Positions 17,370 through 27,434 of a DNA stretch of 64,000 nt are shown piece by piece. Both the position numbers and the translations under genes were made by a program. This DNA comes from Sporosarcina sp. FSL K6-2383 (GTDB lineage: Bacteria; Bacillota; Bacilli; Bacillales_A; Planococcaceae). The first letter of the stretch is position 1, and the number at the start of each line of letters is the position of its first letter. The stretch covers positions 1,279,501 through 1,343,500 of the forward strand of contig NZ_CP152017.1 in NCBI RefSeq assembly GCF_038618305.1, written 5' to 3'. Under the pieces are notes generated by a model. It saw nothing but the letters and a program-made list of their open reading frames with translations, searched no databases and was not told the DNA's origin.

Positions 17370-18818
17370 GTGAAGGTGAAGAAATGGTTTGGACTAGTTG
17401 TGACTTCACTGCTTCTTGTATCTACTCTTTATCCAGCGGGGGTTTTTGCAAAGGCAGATCGGACAATAGAGGATGAAAGTATATATGATTTACTTGTCGA
17501 CCGTTTTAACAATGGCGATGGGCGTAATGATTATAATGTCGATACACAAGATCTAAGTGCATTCAACGGTGGAGATTTCACCGGAATTGAAACGAGATTA
17601 GAACATATCGCAGGAATGGGCTTCACGGTTATTTCACTTGGACCGATATTTGTCACAGAATCCTATGATGGTAGCAAGGTGCTCGATTACACACAGCTTG
17701 AGCCGCAGTTTGGAACAGACGCGGAGTTTAGTAGCATGATGAAGGCTATTCATAAAAGAGATATCGCTGCTATTGCGGACTTCCCATTTGCGGGTGTCAG
17801 CGCCAATCATGTATGGGCGCAAGAAGGAAAGTTCGAGGCGATTCCGGCAACAGATGGAACAATCGACTGGAATCATACGGATGAAGCCGTGCAACAAGCG
17901 TTAAAGGAAGCCGTCGTCAACTTTTTAGAAACAAATAAATTAGATGGTATTCGCCTAACAAAAACCGCGAAATACGACACCACTTTCGTCAATGACGTCA
18001 TTGCAGCTGTTAAGGCAGCCAATCCAAAAGCTTATGTATTGACGAATGAAGAAAGTGATGCAAACTTTGACGCTACATTTAGTACCGAAAAGATGAATGC
18101 GTTAAGAAATTCTTTTGTTGTAGCCGATGCGGATGCTTCATCTTTGAATTTATTTACGCAAGGAACATCTAATGGCTTGGTTCAGCTTGATGATTTAACG
18201 GGACCCCGTTACACATACGATATTGTAGAAGCGAGAATGTTCCCTCCAACAAGATGGAGACTAGCAGCAACAGCGCTGTTTAGTATGCCGGGGACACCTA
18301 TTGTACCTTATGGAACTGAAATTGCGGTGAATGGTAAGGCAGCGCCGGAAAATCATCAGCTTATGAATTATAAGATTGAACAGGAATTAGTTGAGCATAT
18401 TGCTGATCTAAATACATTACGTAACGAATCTGAAACGTTCCGAACTGGTGATTTCGAGATCTTATATAATGAAGATGGCTTTTCAGTCTTTAAACGTTCA
18501 TCTGATAAAGAAACTTGGATTATAGCTATAAATAATACAACGCATACGTCCAATTTTGCTATACCAAAAGAAGTTATCGGGGATAATAAAAAATTACGTG
18601 GTGTACTTGATGGTGACTTAGTGCGGGAAGCAAAAGATGGTATGTTCCGCATCGTGCTCGAACGTGAAGTTGCAGAAATTTATATTGCGGATGAGGATAA
18701 AGGCTTTAATATTCCTTACCTTATCGCATCGATTTTAATTTACGTGTTCTTCCTCGGGTTCCTCTTTATCGTTTGGAAAAAAGGGAAGCAAGGTAGAAAA
18801 AATAATGTAGACGCATAA
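17370..18818 (+). CDS. Membrane-anchored alpha-amylase family (GH13-like) protein, catalytic aspartate missing
   Basis: A signal peptide (residues 1-27, ending GVFAKA) precedes a GH13-type barrel. SIYDLLVDRFNNGDGRND, GGDFTGIETRLEHIAGMGF and MPGTPIVPYGTEIA are family landmarks. A C-terminal membrane helix (about 456-475) and a basic tail anchor it. The catalytic set is broken. Region II reads DGIRLTKTAKYD, with Thr197 where the nucleophile Asp should stand. Region IV reads FVVADADA in place of the usual Asn-His-Asp. It is therefore probably a glycan-binding or structural homologue, not an active amylase. The start is GTG 17370, 7 nt after GAGGAGG. Confidence 0.85.
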   Translation: MKVKKWFGLVVTSLLLVSTLYPAGVFAKADRTIEDESIYDLLVDRFNNGDGRNDYNVDTQDLSAFNGGDFTGIETRLEHIAGMGFTVISLGPIFVTESYDGSKVLDYTQLEPQFGTDAEFSSMMKAIHKRDIAAIADFPFAGVSANHVWAQEGKFEAIPATDGTIDWNHTDEAVQQALKEAVVNFLETNKLDGIRLTKTAKYDTTFVNDVIAAVKAANPKAYVLTNEESDANFDATFSTEKMNALRNSFVVADADASSLNLFTQGTSNGLVQLDDLTGPRYTYDIVEARMFPPTRWRLAATALFSMPGTPIVPYGTEIAVNGKAAPENHQLMNYKIEQELVEHIADLNTLRNESETFRTGDFEILYNEDGFSVFKRSSDKETWIIAINNTTHTSNFAIPKEVIGDNKKLRGVLDGDLVREAKDGMFRIVLEREVAEIYIADEDKGFNIPYLIASILIYVFFLGFLFIVWKKGKQGRKNNVDA

Positions 18819-18823
18819 CATAG

Positions 18824-18863
18824 AAAACTCCAAGAATGGCAATTTGCCACGCTTGGAGTTTTT
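18824..18863. terminator. Bidirectional terminator between converging genes
   Basis: AAAACTCCAAG and CTTGGAGTTTT (18824-18834 and 18852-18862) form a stem that serves the plus-strand amylase-like gene and the minus-strand degV gene. Confidence 0.85.
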
Positions 18864-18866
18864 GAT

Positions 18867-19718
18867 TCATTGTAGTTTATTCAAGAAAAAGATGGAGACT
18901 GTGCCGGGACCTGTATGGGCGCCGATGGTGGAGCCAATCATATGGACCTCAATTTTTTTAGGTCGGAATAATTCATCCACTAAACCTTGCAATTCAAGGG
19001 CGATATTTTCATCATCTGCATGGCTTATGGCGATTGTTTGCTCAGATAGATGGTCGCCACGTTCTGCCATTAGCTCTGTCATGCGGCGCAGTACTTTTTT
19101 ACGCCCACGGTGTTTCTCAATCGGTACGAGTTTACCAGCTTCAACGTGAAGAAGTGGCTTAATGTTCAATAATCCGCCAATGAATGCACTCGCTTTGGAA
19201 ACACGTCCACCGCGCGCCATATAATCCAAATCTTCCACTGTGAACAAATGCTCCATATGCTCGGCCATAAAACGAACTCTTTCTTCAATGGACTGCAAAC
19301 TTTCTCCGGCATCACGGAGTCGAACAGCTTCTTGCACTAGTAAGCCGTAGCCAAGTGAGGCACATTTCGAGTCGATAATAACTAGATTCATCGCTGGATT
19401 TGTTTCTTGTACTTGTTTACTAATCATGACAGCTGTATCATGCGTACCTGATAATTCAGAAGAAAAGGCGATGTAAATACCTTCTTCTTCAGAGGTCGCA
19501 AGCTCCTCCCACGTTTTCAGAAATAACTCCGGAGAAACTTGTGAGGTTTTCGGATGTTTGCCCTCACGGATTGCATCGTATACTTCTTTAGGATGAATGC
19601 CCAAAACATCTTCATAATCGTTGTCATCAATTAGGACATGCAATGGAAAAAGAGTGACATCATTTTCATCAAAAAATGATTTAGGTAAATCGCAAGCGCT
19701 ATCAGCAAAAATTCTCAA
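18867..19718 (-). CDS. DegV family protein
   Basis: The 283-residue protein has the DegV fatty-acid-binding fold: IFADSACDLP at the N-terminus, SELSGTHDTA (the Ser/Thr that contact the fatty acid carboxylate), LDYMARGGRVSKASAFIGGLLNIKP (read in parts), and IGAHTGPG near the end. Members bind fatty acids for the FakA kinase. It starts with TTG at 19718, 7 nt after GGAGG. It stands alone, facing the amylase-like gene. Confidence 0.92.
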   Translation of the reverse strand: MRIFADSACDLPKSFFDENDVTLFPLHVLIDDNDYEDVLGIHPKEVYDAIREGKHPKTSQVSPELFLKTWEELATSEEEGIYIAFSSELSGTHDTAVMISKQVQETNPAMNLVIIDSKCASLGYGLLVQEAVRLRDAGESLQSIEERVRFMAEHMEHLFTVEDLDYMARGGRVSKASAFIGGLLNIKPLLHVEAGKLVPIEKHRGRKKVLRRMTELMAERGDHLSEQTIAISHADDENIALELQGLVDELFRPKKIEVHMIGSTIGAHTGPGTVSIFFLNKLQ

Positions 19719-19743
19719 AATAATCCCTCCAATGGAAACTTGT

Positions 19744-19964
19744 TATCTTTGTTCAGCAAATGTATTTGTAGTGAAAGCAGGGCGTCAGCTACAGAAGATG
19801 CTCCCCTAGGTAAAAAAGTATTTATTGCTTTATTTCTTATTCAATGGGTGTTCAAACACCTGCTGAACAAAGATAAAGCCTCCGGCGGATGTCACGGATT
19901 TTTAGGGGAGCTTTTCGAGCAAGCTCGAAAAAAATCCGGACGCAATTACGCAGAGTCGTAATTG
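19744..19964 (+). repeat. Mosaic hairpin element copy R1
   Basis: A 15-bp inverted repeat (19744-19758 and 19861-19875, TATCTTTGTTCAGCA) is followed by AAGCCTCCGGCGGATGTCAC. Then comes a hairpin built from GGATTTT...AAAATCC around TTTCGAGC/GCTCGAAA, and finally CAATTACG/CGTAATTG (19943-19963). The loop holds a GGTGTT/AACACC stem (19847-19860). The same modules recur elsewhere in the window. It fills the gap between degV and the HAD gene. Confidence 0.85.
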
Positions 19965-19965
19965 A

Positions 19966-20775
19966 TTAGTTCAAGTGTAACCTCTCTCTAAGCACCTGCG
20001 CAATACCATCTTCGTTATTCGTTGCGGTTACTTCATCAGCAATCGACTTTAAACGATCAATGGCGTTGCCCATTGCGACACCAACACCCGCGTAGTCAAT
20101 CATTTCAAGATCATTATCTTCGTCTCCAAATGCAATAATCCGTTCTTGTGGAATATCCATCCATTTGGCAACATGTGAAATCCCGACTGCTTTATGTAAA
20201 CCATGTCGAATGACTTCAATAACATGCCATGGAGCACCCCAACGACGATGATCAATGACCTCTGCATGTACTTCGCCCAGATGGCGGCGAATGGCATCGA
20301 CGGATTGTTCTTCCGCTTGAATGAGCAAGCTCGTTGGATCTACCTGTAAGTGATTGCGGATATCCCCTTCCGTAATCTGTGGACTTCCAAAGTTGAAAAT
20401 ATCGAGTAGCTTTTCATCATGGTAATGCATGTAGACATCATCCATCACTTCTGCCACGATATTTTGAACAGGAAATTGTTGCAGGGCATCTACAACTTCA
20501 TTGACGACAGGCAAGGAGATTGTTTCATGAATCGTTTTCCAAGCCGCATTGTTAGGATGGTGGACGAACGCTCCGTTGAAATTAACAATCGGTGTTTGAA
20601 GTCCGAGTTGACGGTAATACACTTCACTTGCACGATAAGGTCTACCAGTTGCAATCATGACATGATGACCTTGATCTTCCGCTATTTTTAGGGTGTTCAA
20701 GGTTGTATCGGATATAACTTTCTCATCTGTTAGCAATGTCCCATCTAAGTCAAGGACGATTAAATGTGGTTTCAA
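19966..20775 (-). CDS. Cof-type HAD-IIB family phosphatase
   Basis: The 269-residue enzyme has LIVLDLDGTLL (HAD motif I, nucleophile Asp), IATGRPYR (motif II) and GDEDNDLEMIDYAGVGVAMGNA (motif IV, read in parts), the hallmarks of the Cof/YkrA-type sugar phosphatases. The substrate cannot be predicted. It starts at TTG 20775 with GGAGG upstream. The stop touches the mosaic element copy R1. Confidence 0.9.
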   Translation of the reverse strand: MKPHLIVLDLDGTLLTDEKVISDTTLNTLKIAEDQGHHVMIATGRPYRASEVYYRQLGLQTPIVNFNGAFVHHPNNAAWKTIHETISLPVVNEVVDALQQFPVQNIVAEVMDDVYMHYHDEKLLDIFNFGSPQITEGDIRNHLQVDPTSLLIQAEEQSVDAIRRHLGEVHAEVIDHRRWGAPWHVIEVIRHGLHKAVGISHVAKWMDIPQERIIAFGDEDNDLEMIDYAGVGVAMGNAIDRLKSIADEVTATNNEDGIAQVLRERLHLN

Positions 20776-20913
20776 AAAAACGCCTCCTTCTATTTAAATA
20801 GTCTATCGCTAACAGGGGAACCAAGTCAAAAAAATTTGTTAAGCAAAACATCCTTTTTGTTTTTTTAGAAAAACTTTGATAGGCTTAATTGAAATAGTAA
20901 GGGTGGGTTGCAT

Positions 20914-21684
20914 GTGATTGTTCGTGAAGAAAAATGGGGTCATATCCCTTTATTGCATATAGTTGAAGAAGATTTTAAGGACAAACAGGTGCCTGTTGTC
21001 ATTTTCCTGCACGGTTTTACGAGTGCGAAAGAGCATAATTTACATTATGCACATAATATCGCTAAAAAAGGAATGCGGGTTTTATTGCCAGATGCGCATT
21101 TACATGGTGCGCGCACGGAACAATTAGACGAAGCGCAGCTCAGTTTGCGTTTTTGGGAAATAGTGTTGACGTCGATTGAGGAAGTAAAATATTTGCGTGA
21201 AGAGCTTGTCAAACAAGCGCTTATTACTCCAGAGAAAATCGGGGTCGGTGGGACGTCAATGGGCGGTATAACAACACTTGGCTGTTTGACTGTATATGAC
21301 TGGATTGATACAGCAGCTGTTATGATGGGGGCACCGGGCTTTGTACAGTTAGCTGAGGCACAAATGTCCCAATTTGAACGTCGAGGATTCAAATTACCAA
21401 TCACTGATGAGGAAAAGAAAGGGATGCTTCATACATTATCGACATTTGATTTGACAAAACATGTTGATGCTTTGGAGCATCGACCGGTTTATTTTTGGCA
21501 TGGGAAGCAAGATACGGTTGTGCCTTTTGAGCCGACATATCATTTCTACGAAGCGGTGAAAAAGGATTACGCGGATACGCCAGAGCTATTTGAATTTGTG
21601 TCAGATGATACAGCGGGGCATGCTGTTTCGAGAACGGGAATGCTAAAGGCAGCAGATTGGTTTGCGTGTCATTTGAAAGACTGA
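20914..21684 (+). CDS. Alpha/beta hydrolase (YitV-like esterase)
   Basis: A serine hydrolase of the prolyl-oligopeptidase-like branch: oxyanion segment VIFLHGFTSAKE, nucleophile elbow GGTSMGG near residues 112-118, acid in WHGKQDTVVPF and His in TAGHAVSRTG. It matches YitV of Bacillus, which also sits beside yitW. I prefer GTG 20914 (start MIVREEKW) because GGGTGG lies 7 nt upstream; an in-frame TTG at 20908 is too close. Substrate unknown. Confidence 0.85.
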   Translation: MIVREEKWGHIPLLHIVEEDFKDKQVPVVIFLHGFTSAKEHNLHYAHNIAKKGMRVLLPDAHLHGARTEQLDEAQLSLRFWEIVLTSIEEVKYLREELVKQALITPEKIGVGGTSMGGITTLGCLTVYDWIDTAAVMMGAPGFVQLAEAQMSQFERRGFKLPITDEEKKGMLHTLSTFDLTKHVDALEHRPVYFWHGKQDTVVPFEPTYHFYEAVKKDYADTPELFEFVSDDTAGHAVSRTGMLKAADWFACHLKD

Positions 21685-21735
21685 AGCGAACTCTGTTATG
21701 ATAAAGGTATCAATTGAATAGAAAGAGGGATAAAG

Positions 21736-22044
21736 ATGGATGAGGCGATGAAAGAAAGTATGATGGGTGCTCTTGAAAACGTCATTGACCCGGAACTAGG
21801 TGTCGATATTGTCAACTTAGGTCTCGTTTATGATGTTGAGTTGGATGAAGAAGGTACGTCAAAAGTGACGATGACACTTACATCTATCGGCTGTCCAATG
21901 GGGCCGCAAATTATTGCGAATATTAAACAAGAGTTGGTAGAGCTTCCAGAAGTAAAAGATGTGGATGTCAATGTCATTTGGAATCCACCTTGGTCAAAAG
22001 ATATGATGTCACGTTACGCGAAAATGGCGTTAGGTGTTCGATAA
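21736..22044 (+). CDS. Metal-sulfur cluster assembly factor (YitW/SufT-like, DUF59)
   Basis: The 102-residue protein has ENVIDPELGVDIVNLGLVY and TSIGCPMGP with the conserved Cys, and ends WNPPWSKDMMS, as in the DUF59/MIP18 family. Such proteins help mature Fe-S proteins. The start is ATG 21736 after AAAGAGGG. It follows yitV by about 50 nt. Confidence 0.9.
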   Translation: MDEAMKESMMGALENVIDPELGVDIVNLGLVYDVELDEEGTSKVTMTLTSIGCPMGPQIIANIKQELVELPEVKDVDVNVIWNPPWSKDMMSRYAKMALGVR

Positions 22045-22060
22045 ATAATTAGATAGATCT

Positions 22061-22096
22061 AGCTGTATGACCGATTTCAAGTCGTACAGCTTTTTT
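22061..22096 (+). terminator. Terminator after yitW
   Basis: AGCTGTATGAC pairs with GTCGTACAGCT (one G-U), followed by TTTTT. Confidence 0.85.
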
Positions 22097-22108
22097 ATGG
22101 GCATAGAT

Positions 22109-22145
22109 AAAGACCATCCCCGGAATGAACAGGAGATGGTCTTTT
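22109..22145 (-). terminator. Terminator of yjzD
   Basis: AAGACCATC and GATGGTCTT arms lie just past the minus-strand yjzD stop; T-runs flank both sides, so it could act in both directions. Confidence 0.75.
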
Positions 22146-22153
22146 CATGTTGA

Positions 22154-22336
22154 TTAATGGTCTGCAATTTCGCCTTCAGGGAGAGATTCACCAATGAAGA
22201 TGACCAATAGGGCTGCGATTACCGACATAATTGCACCTGGTACAAAATCGAATTCAACGTTAGCAATTGCGCCGGCAACGTAGTTTAACATAGCTACTAA
22301 AGCGAAAGACCAGAAAAATGTCATAAGATATCTCAA
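22154..22336 (-). CDS. yjzD: YjzD family membrane protein (DUF2929)
   Basis: A protein of about 60 residues with two membrane helices (RYLMTFFWSFALVAMLNYV and PGAIMSVIAALLVIFIG). It fits YjzD/DUF2929, which lies beside fabH in Bacillus as here. The function is unknown. TTG 22336 is the likely start, 6 nt after GAGGTG; the in-frame GTG at 22345 is part of that ribosome site. Confidence 0.8.
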   Translation of the reverse strand: MRYLMTFFWSFALVAMLNYVAGAIANVEFDFVPGAIMSVIAALLVIFIGESLPEGEIADH

Positions 22337-22448
22337 TGAATTCACCTCTACAATACTATTTCATCATCCATCATATCATAGCTATTCCATTGTAGAAACA
22401 AATATCCACGTAAATCGTCACTTTATTTGGCGGAAAAGTGTCGGTGGG

Positions 22449-22493
22449 TTGTAAAATGAGCGGATTTCTTTTATGATTGATACCAGGTACTAA
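22449..22493 (+). promoter_or_regulatory. fabH promoter with FapR operator
   Basis: TTGTAA (22449-22454), 17 nt and TATGAT (22472-22477) form a sigma-A promoter. Overlapping its 3' end is TTGATACCAGGTACTAA (22477-22493), close to the palindromic FapR consensus TTAGTACCTGGTACTAA. FapR represses fatty-acid genes and is released by malonyl-CoA, so fabH-fabF should respond to lipid precursor supply. Confidence 0.85.
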
Positions 22494-22522
22494 TAATAGA
22501 TGATAAGAACGGAGATGTTGGC

Positions 22523-23455
22523 ATGAATGCGGGTCTAATAGGCATCGGTAAATATGTACCGTCACATATCGTGACGAACGCGGATCTTGAAAAGCGCATG
22601 GATACGTCGGATGAATGGATTCGGACGATGACGGGTATAGAAGAGCGACGTATTGCAGATGATTCGACTGACACATCTGATATGGCATACAATGCAGCGG
22701 TAGATGCAATTCAAAGTGCAGGCATTAAACCGGAGGAAATCGGTTTAATACTCGTTGCAACGGTTACACCAGATCGACCATTTCCGTCTGTATCAACGAT
22801 GATTCAAGAGCGATTAGGTGCAAAGAATGCTGCAGCAATGGATATTTCTGCAGCGTGTGCGGGTTTCATGTATGGGGTTGTGACCGCGAAGCAATTTGTC
22901 GAGTCAGGTGTTTATGATTATGTACTTGTCGTAGGCGTTGAAAAATTATCGAAAATTACAGACTGGGAAGATCGCAATACAGCTGTTTTATTTGGTGATG
23001 GTGCTGGAGCAGCGATTATCGGTAAAGTTAGCGATGGTCGAGGAATTCTATCATTTGAACTTGGAGCGGATGGCAGTGGCGGTAAACATCTATACCAAGA
23101 TAAGTATCTTCAGATGAATGGTCGCGAAGTGTTCAAGTTCGCCGTCCGTCAAATGGGTGAATCGGCGATTAATGTCATTGAAAAAGCGGGACTTGAAAAG
23201 GAAGATGTTGATTTCTTAATTCCCCATCAAGCGAATATCCGTATTATGGAGTCTTCTCGTGAACGCCTTGGTTTATCGGTTGAAAAAATGTCGAAGACGG
23301 TTCATAAATATGGCAATACCTCGGCAGCATCAATTCCAATTTCGCTTGTCGATGATCTGGCTGAAGGTCGAGTGAAAGATGATGATATAATTGTTCTTGT
23401 CGGATTTGGCGGGGGACTCACATGGGGTGCTTTGTGCATTAAGTGGGGAAGATAA
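22523..23455 (+). CDS. fabH: Beta-ketoacyl-ACP synthase III FabH
   Basis: FabH starts fatty acid synthesis by condensing an acyl-CoA primer with malonyl-ACP. The 310-residue protein has the Cys-His-Asn triad: Cys112 in [11 protein letters not shown], His235 in [10 protein letters not shown] and Asn265 in [11 protein letters not shown]. The start ATG lies after CGGAGATG. It is followed about 80 nt later by fabF, forming the same pair as in Bacillus. Confidence 0.97.
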   Translation: MNAGLIGIGKYVPSHIVTNADLEKRMDTSDEWIRTMTGIEERRIADDSTDTSDMAYNAAVDAIQSAGIKPEEIGLILVATVTPDRPFPSVSTMIQERLGAKNAAAMDISAACAGFMYGVVTAKQFVESGVYDYVLVVGVEKLSKITDWEDRNTAVLFGDGAGAAIIGKVSDGRGILSFELGADGSGGKHLYQDKYLQMNGREVFKFAVRQMGESAINVIEKAGLEKEDVDFLIPHQANIRIMESSRERLGLSVEKMSKTVHKYGNTSAASIPISLVDDLAEGRVKDDDIIVLVGFGGGLTWGALCIKWGR

Positions 23456-23533
23456 AACTAATTAAACGAAATGAAAAAATGGGGAACTATGGGGAATGGG
23501 TTCATTAACTAGATAGAAGGGAAGTATTATCAC

Positions 23534-24769
23534 ATGGAAAAAAGACGTGTAGTTATAACGGGAATCGGAGCTATTTCTCCGGTCGGGAATTCGGCTGAGG
23601 AGTCATGGGAGTCGGTTTTAGCTGGGAAATCTGGTGTTGGGCCATTAACGAGGCTTGATAGTGAGCAGTTTCCAGTGAAAGTTGCAGCAGAAGTAAAGGA
23701 TTTTGACATAGAAGAATATATTCCGCGGAAAGACGCGCGTAAAATGGATCGTTTTACGCATTACGCATTAGCAGCTTCCGTTATGGCAATGAAAGATGCC
23801 AACCTTGAATTGGAAGGTGACTTGGCATTACGGACGGGTGTTTGGATTGGCTCTGGAATCGGTGGTATGGAAACGCATGAACAGCAATTCAAGACATTCC
23901 TCGAGAAAGGTTATCGTCGCGTGAGTCCATTTTTCGTGCCGATGATGATTCCAGATATGGCATCAGGTCAAGTGTCAATTCATCTAGGTGCGAAGGGTAT
24001 TAACTCCTGTACAGTAACAGCTTGTGCATCTGGTACAAACTCAATCGGAGACGCGTTTGAAGTGATTCGCCGAGGTGACGCAGATGTGATGATTACGGGC
24101 GGTGCTGAAGCACCGATTACAACAATGTCGGTTGCGGGCTTTTGTGCCAATACGGCTTTGTCATTGAATCCAGATCCAGCAACGGCTTCACGTCCATTCG
24201 ATGCAGAGCGGGATGGTTTTGTTATTGGTGAGGGTGCGGGTATTTTGATTCTTGAAGAATATGAACATGCAGTCGCTCGTGGTGCGAAAATCTATGCGGA
24301 ACTGGTTGGCTATGGTTCAACTGGCGATGCGCATCATATTACGGCACCAGCTCCAGGTGGAGAAGGCGGCGCACGCGCAATGGCACAAGCGATTGAACAA
24401 AGCGGCATCGATCCAAATCAAATCGACTACATCAATGCACATGGTACGAGTACGCCATACAATGATTTATTCGAAACGATGGCAGCTAAAACGGTCTTCG
24501 GTGAACATGCGTATAAGCTAGCGATGAGTTCGACGAAATCGATGACGGGTCATTTATTGGGTGCGGCAGGTGGACTGGAAGCAATTTTCACGGTGAAGGC
24601 GTTGCAGGAAGGGATTCTGCCTCCGACAACGAATTTTGTCAATGCTGATCCAGAATGTGATCTTGATTATGTGACGGAAGGTGCGCGCAAGGCGGACATC
24701 GAGTATGCGATGAGCAACTCACTCGGCTTCGGCGGACATAACGCATCACTTGTTTTTAAGAAAATCTAA
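23534..24769 (+). CDS. fabF: Beta-ketoacyl-ACP synthase II FabF
   Basis: FabF elongates acyl-ACP with malonyl-ACP. The 411-residue protein has the Cys-His-His set: Cys164 in [11 protein letters not shown], His303 in [11 protein letters not shown], and His340 in [13 protein letters not shown]. The N-terminus [15 protein letters not shown] is canonical. It starts at ATG 23534 after AGAAGGGAAG. It shares the FapR-controlled promoter with fabH. Confidence 0.97.
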   Translation: MEKRRVVITGIGAISPVGNSAEESWESVLAGKSGVGPLTRLDSEQFPVKVAAEVKDFDIEEYIPRKDARKMDRFTHYALAASVMAMKDANLELEGDLALRTGVWIGSGIGGMETHEQQFKTFLEKGYRRVSPFFVPMMIPDMASGQVSIHLGAKGINSCTVTACASGTNSIGDAFEVIRRGDADVMITGGAEAPITTMSVAGFCANTALSLNPDPATASRPFDAERDGFVIGEGAGILILEEYEHAVARGAKIYAELVGYGSTGDAHHITAPAPGGEGGARAMAQAIEQSGIDPNQIDYINAHGTSTPYNDLFETMAAKTVFGEHAYKLAMSSTKSMTGHLLGAAGGLEAIFTVKALQEGILPPTTNFVNADPECDLDYVTEGARKADIEYAMSNSLGFGGHNASLVFKKI

Positions 24770-24783
24770 ATTTGAATTTGGAT

Positions 24784-24817
24784 AGGGCGTCCCAGTTATA
24801 TGGGACGTCTTTTTTTA
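24784..24817 (+). terminator. Terminator of fabHF
   Basis: GGCGTCCCA pairs with TGGGACGTC around a 6-nt loop, then TTTTTTT. Confidence 0.9.
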
Positions 24818-24849
24818 TTGTGCGGAGGTGGTTGCGAGGTGGAAAGTGT

Positions 24850-25140
24850 GTCATTAGAGTTAACGCGATTGCCGTGACAGTTTCGAGTCTAGGCATTACA
24901 GAATGCCAATTTGCCATGACAGTTCCTGTTTGCCATTAGAGTTAACGCGATTGCCATGACAGTTTCGAGTCTAGCCATTACAGAATGTCAATATGCCATG
25001 ACAGTTCCTGTTTGCCATTAGAGTTAACGCGATTGCCGTGACAGTTTCGGGTCTAGCCATTACAGAATGCCAATTTGCCATGACAGTTCCTGTTTGCCAT
25101 TAGAGTTAACGCGATTGCCGTGACAATGCGTGTTTGCGCT
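24850..25140. repeat. Phrase-repeat array 3 (GCCATKACAGTT phrases, 82-nt super-period)
   Basis: Phrases start at 24850, 24871, 24892, 24913, 24932, 24953, 24974, 24995, 25014, 25035, 25056, 25077, 25096, 25117 and 25136, in steps of 21, 21, 21, 19. The four phrases of each 82-nt unit are GCCATTAGAGTTAACGCGAT, GCCGTGACAGTTTCGAG, GCCATTACAGAATGCCA and GCCATGACAGTTCCTG (shown cut). It lies between the fabF terminator and the terminator facing trpS. Array 4 carries the reverse-complement core. Confidence 0.92.
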
Positions 25141-25175
25141 GACAACCCGCAACTTCTCCTGAATTCATTCGAAGT

Positions 25176-25201
25176 AAAAGCCCCCTTCGTCTAAAGGGGG
25201 C
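25176..25201 (-). terminator. Terminator downstream of trpS
   Basis: On the minus strand GCCCCCTTT pairs with AAGGGGGC around a short loop, followed by TTTTAC. It lies about 220 nt beyond the trpS stop. Confidence 0.6.
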
Positions 25202-25244
25202 AATGTCGTCATATATTTAAAGAAAATTCAAAGGACGATGTATA

Positions 25245-26421
<1,177 letters not shown>

Positions 26422-26436
26422 TCAATTTTTGAAAGT

Positions 26437-26500
26437 TGCTAAGGAACGCGGCTAAAGTGCGCGACGTCCTGTCGCAAAAGCCGCACATCTACATCCTGTA
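26437..26500. repeat. Mosaic element fragment R8 in the trpS leader
   Basis: GAACGCGGCTAAAGTGCGCG, ACGTCCTG, GCAAAAGCCGCA and ACATCCTGTAG match in order a module of copy R4 (35667-35723) with scattered changes, and a trace of it is in R6. The rest of the element is missing. Confidence 0.6.
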
Positions 26501-26503
26501 GAC

Positions 26504-26765
26504 GAAAAAACATCAGCCGTCCCCGTAAAAGGGACGACTGATGTTTATATCAACCGTGGTACCACCCGAATTGCCCGAAGGCCACTCAAATACCCTTAAC
26601 GCGGGGGGACGTGACAAGCTATCAAAAAATTTCACTTGTCAGGCTCGGGAACCCATTCTTTCAATATCGTTTACCTGTTTGCACCAACCACAGGCTCTCT
26701 ATAAAACGATTACTGAAATACTATTTCCGTCATTGCCATTCGCTCAACTGTTTTCAAGATTATAA
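26504..26765 (-). promoter_or_regulatory. T-box leader (tRNA-Trp responsive) of trpS
   Basis: On the minus strand the T-box core GGGTGGTACCACGG (26554-26567) is followed by a terminator hairpin ACATCAGTCGTCCC/GGGACGGCTGATGT with a T-run (26504-26544). Upstream are the GAGAGCC stem I segments and AGAATGGGTTCCCGAG, where TGG (26653-26655) is the likely Trp specifier codon. Uncharged tRNA-Trp should stabilise the antiterminator and raise trpS expression. Confidence 0.9.
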
Positions 26766-26790
26766 TACGTCCATGATTAGTTTGCAATAG

Positions 26791-26846
26791 ACATAACTTA
26801 ATTCAGCAGAAGTTCACTGCTGAATCAAATTAAGCCTCCGGCGGAT
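26791..26846 (+). repeat. Mosaic element fragment R2
   Basis: Hairpin TTCAGCA (26802-26808)/TGCTGAA (26818-26824), extended by flanking A/T pairs, is followed by TTAAGCCTCCGGCGGAT and then stops. It is the 5' module of the element only. It may end transcription of the minus-strand DUF3899 gene. Confidence 0.7.
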
Positions 26847-26850
26847 TCTA

Positions 26851-27195
26851 TTAGATGTAAAAAATAACAAGCCCAATCCCCATGACGATTAAAACGAGGG
26901 CGCCAGTTCCTAAAAAAGGAAAAACAGGTGCTGAGAAAATTTCAGAAGGCGTTCGCATGGACATGACATCCTCCATCCGTCTTTTCGGTGTTAGCATTTT
27001 TCGCATTGTAACAGTGAATACATCAAAGAAACCAGTAGAAAATACAAAAATAACTAAACCGATAAACGTAATCGTTCCTCCAATAAGAAAAGATGAATTT
27101 ATATAGGAGAGTAATGTTAGTTCTTTAAAATACGCGAGCATAATCAAGGCAATTATGAGTTGTGCAATGAAGAAATTTCGTGTCATTTTTTTCAA
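26851..27195 (-). CDS. DUF3899 domain membrane protein
   Basis: The 114-residue protein has three to four hydrophobic helices (about 8-24, 32-54, 93-113) with SSFLIGGTITFIGLVIFVFSTGFFD, read in parts, as in DUF3899 proteins of Bacillales. The middle PKRRMEDVM is a charged loop. No function is known. It starts at TTG 27195 with GAGGTG 6 nt upstream. Confidence 0.75.
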   Translation of the reverse strand: MKKMTRNFFIAQLIIALIMLAYFKELTLLSYINSSFLIGGTITFIGLVIFVFSTGFFDVFTVTMRKMLTPKRRMEDVMSMRTPSEIFSAPVFPFLGTGALVLIVMGIGLVIFYI

Positions 27196-27384
27196 ATTCC
27201 CACCTCAGTTCTGAATAATCTTAAAGGATTATTATTGAAAAATCAATGAATCGCTATTTATTACGAAATCAGAAATATTGGAATATAACATCATGAATGC
27301 TGATATAATCAGTTTCTTAATAGAATATCTGTCTTAGAACACTATAAAATATAAAAAAGGGATGTACAACTGCAATAATCATTG

Positions 27385-27417
27385 TATAATATTATTGTAA
27401 GTAGTTTTCAGACAATT
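27385..27417 (+). promoter_or_regulatory. oppA promoter region with CodY-box candidate
   Basis: TATAAT (27385-27390) is a good -10; the -35 is weak. AGTTTTCAGACAATT (27403-27417) matches the CodY consensus AATTTTCWGAAAATT at 13 of 15 positions and lies between the -10 and the ribosome site. This would couple peptide uptake to branched-chain amino acid and GTP levels. Confidence 0.6.
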
Positions 27418-27434
27418 TTGAGGAGGTCATTGAT

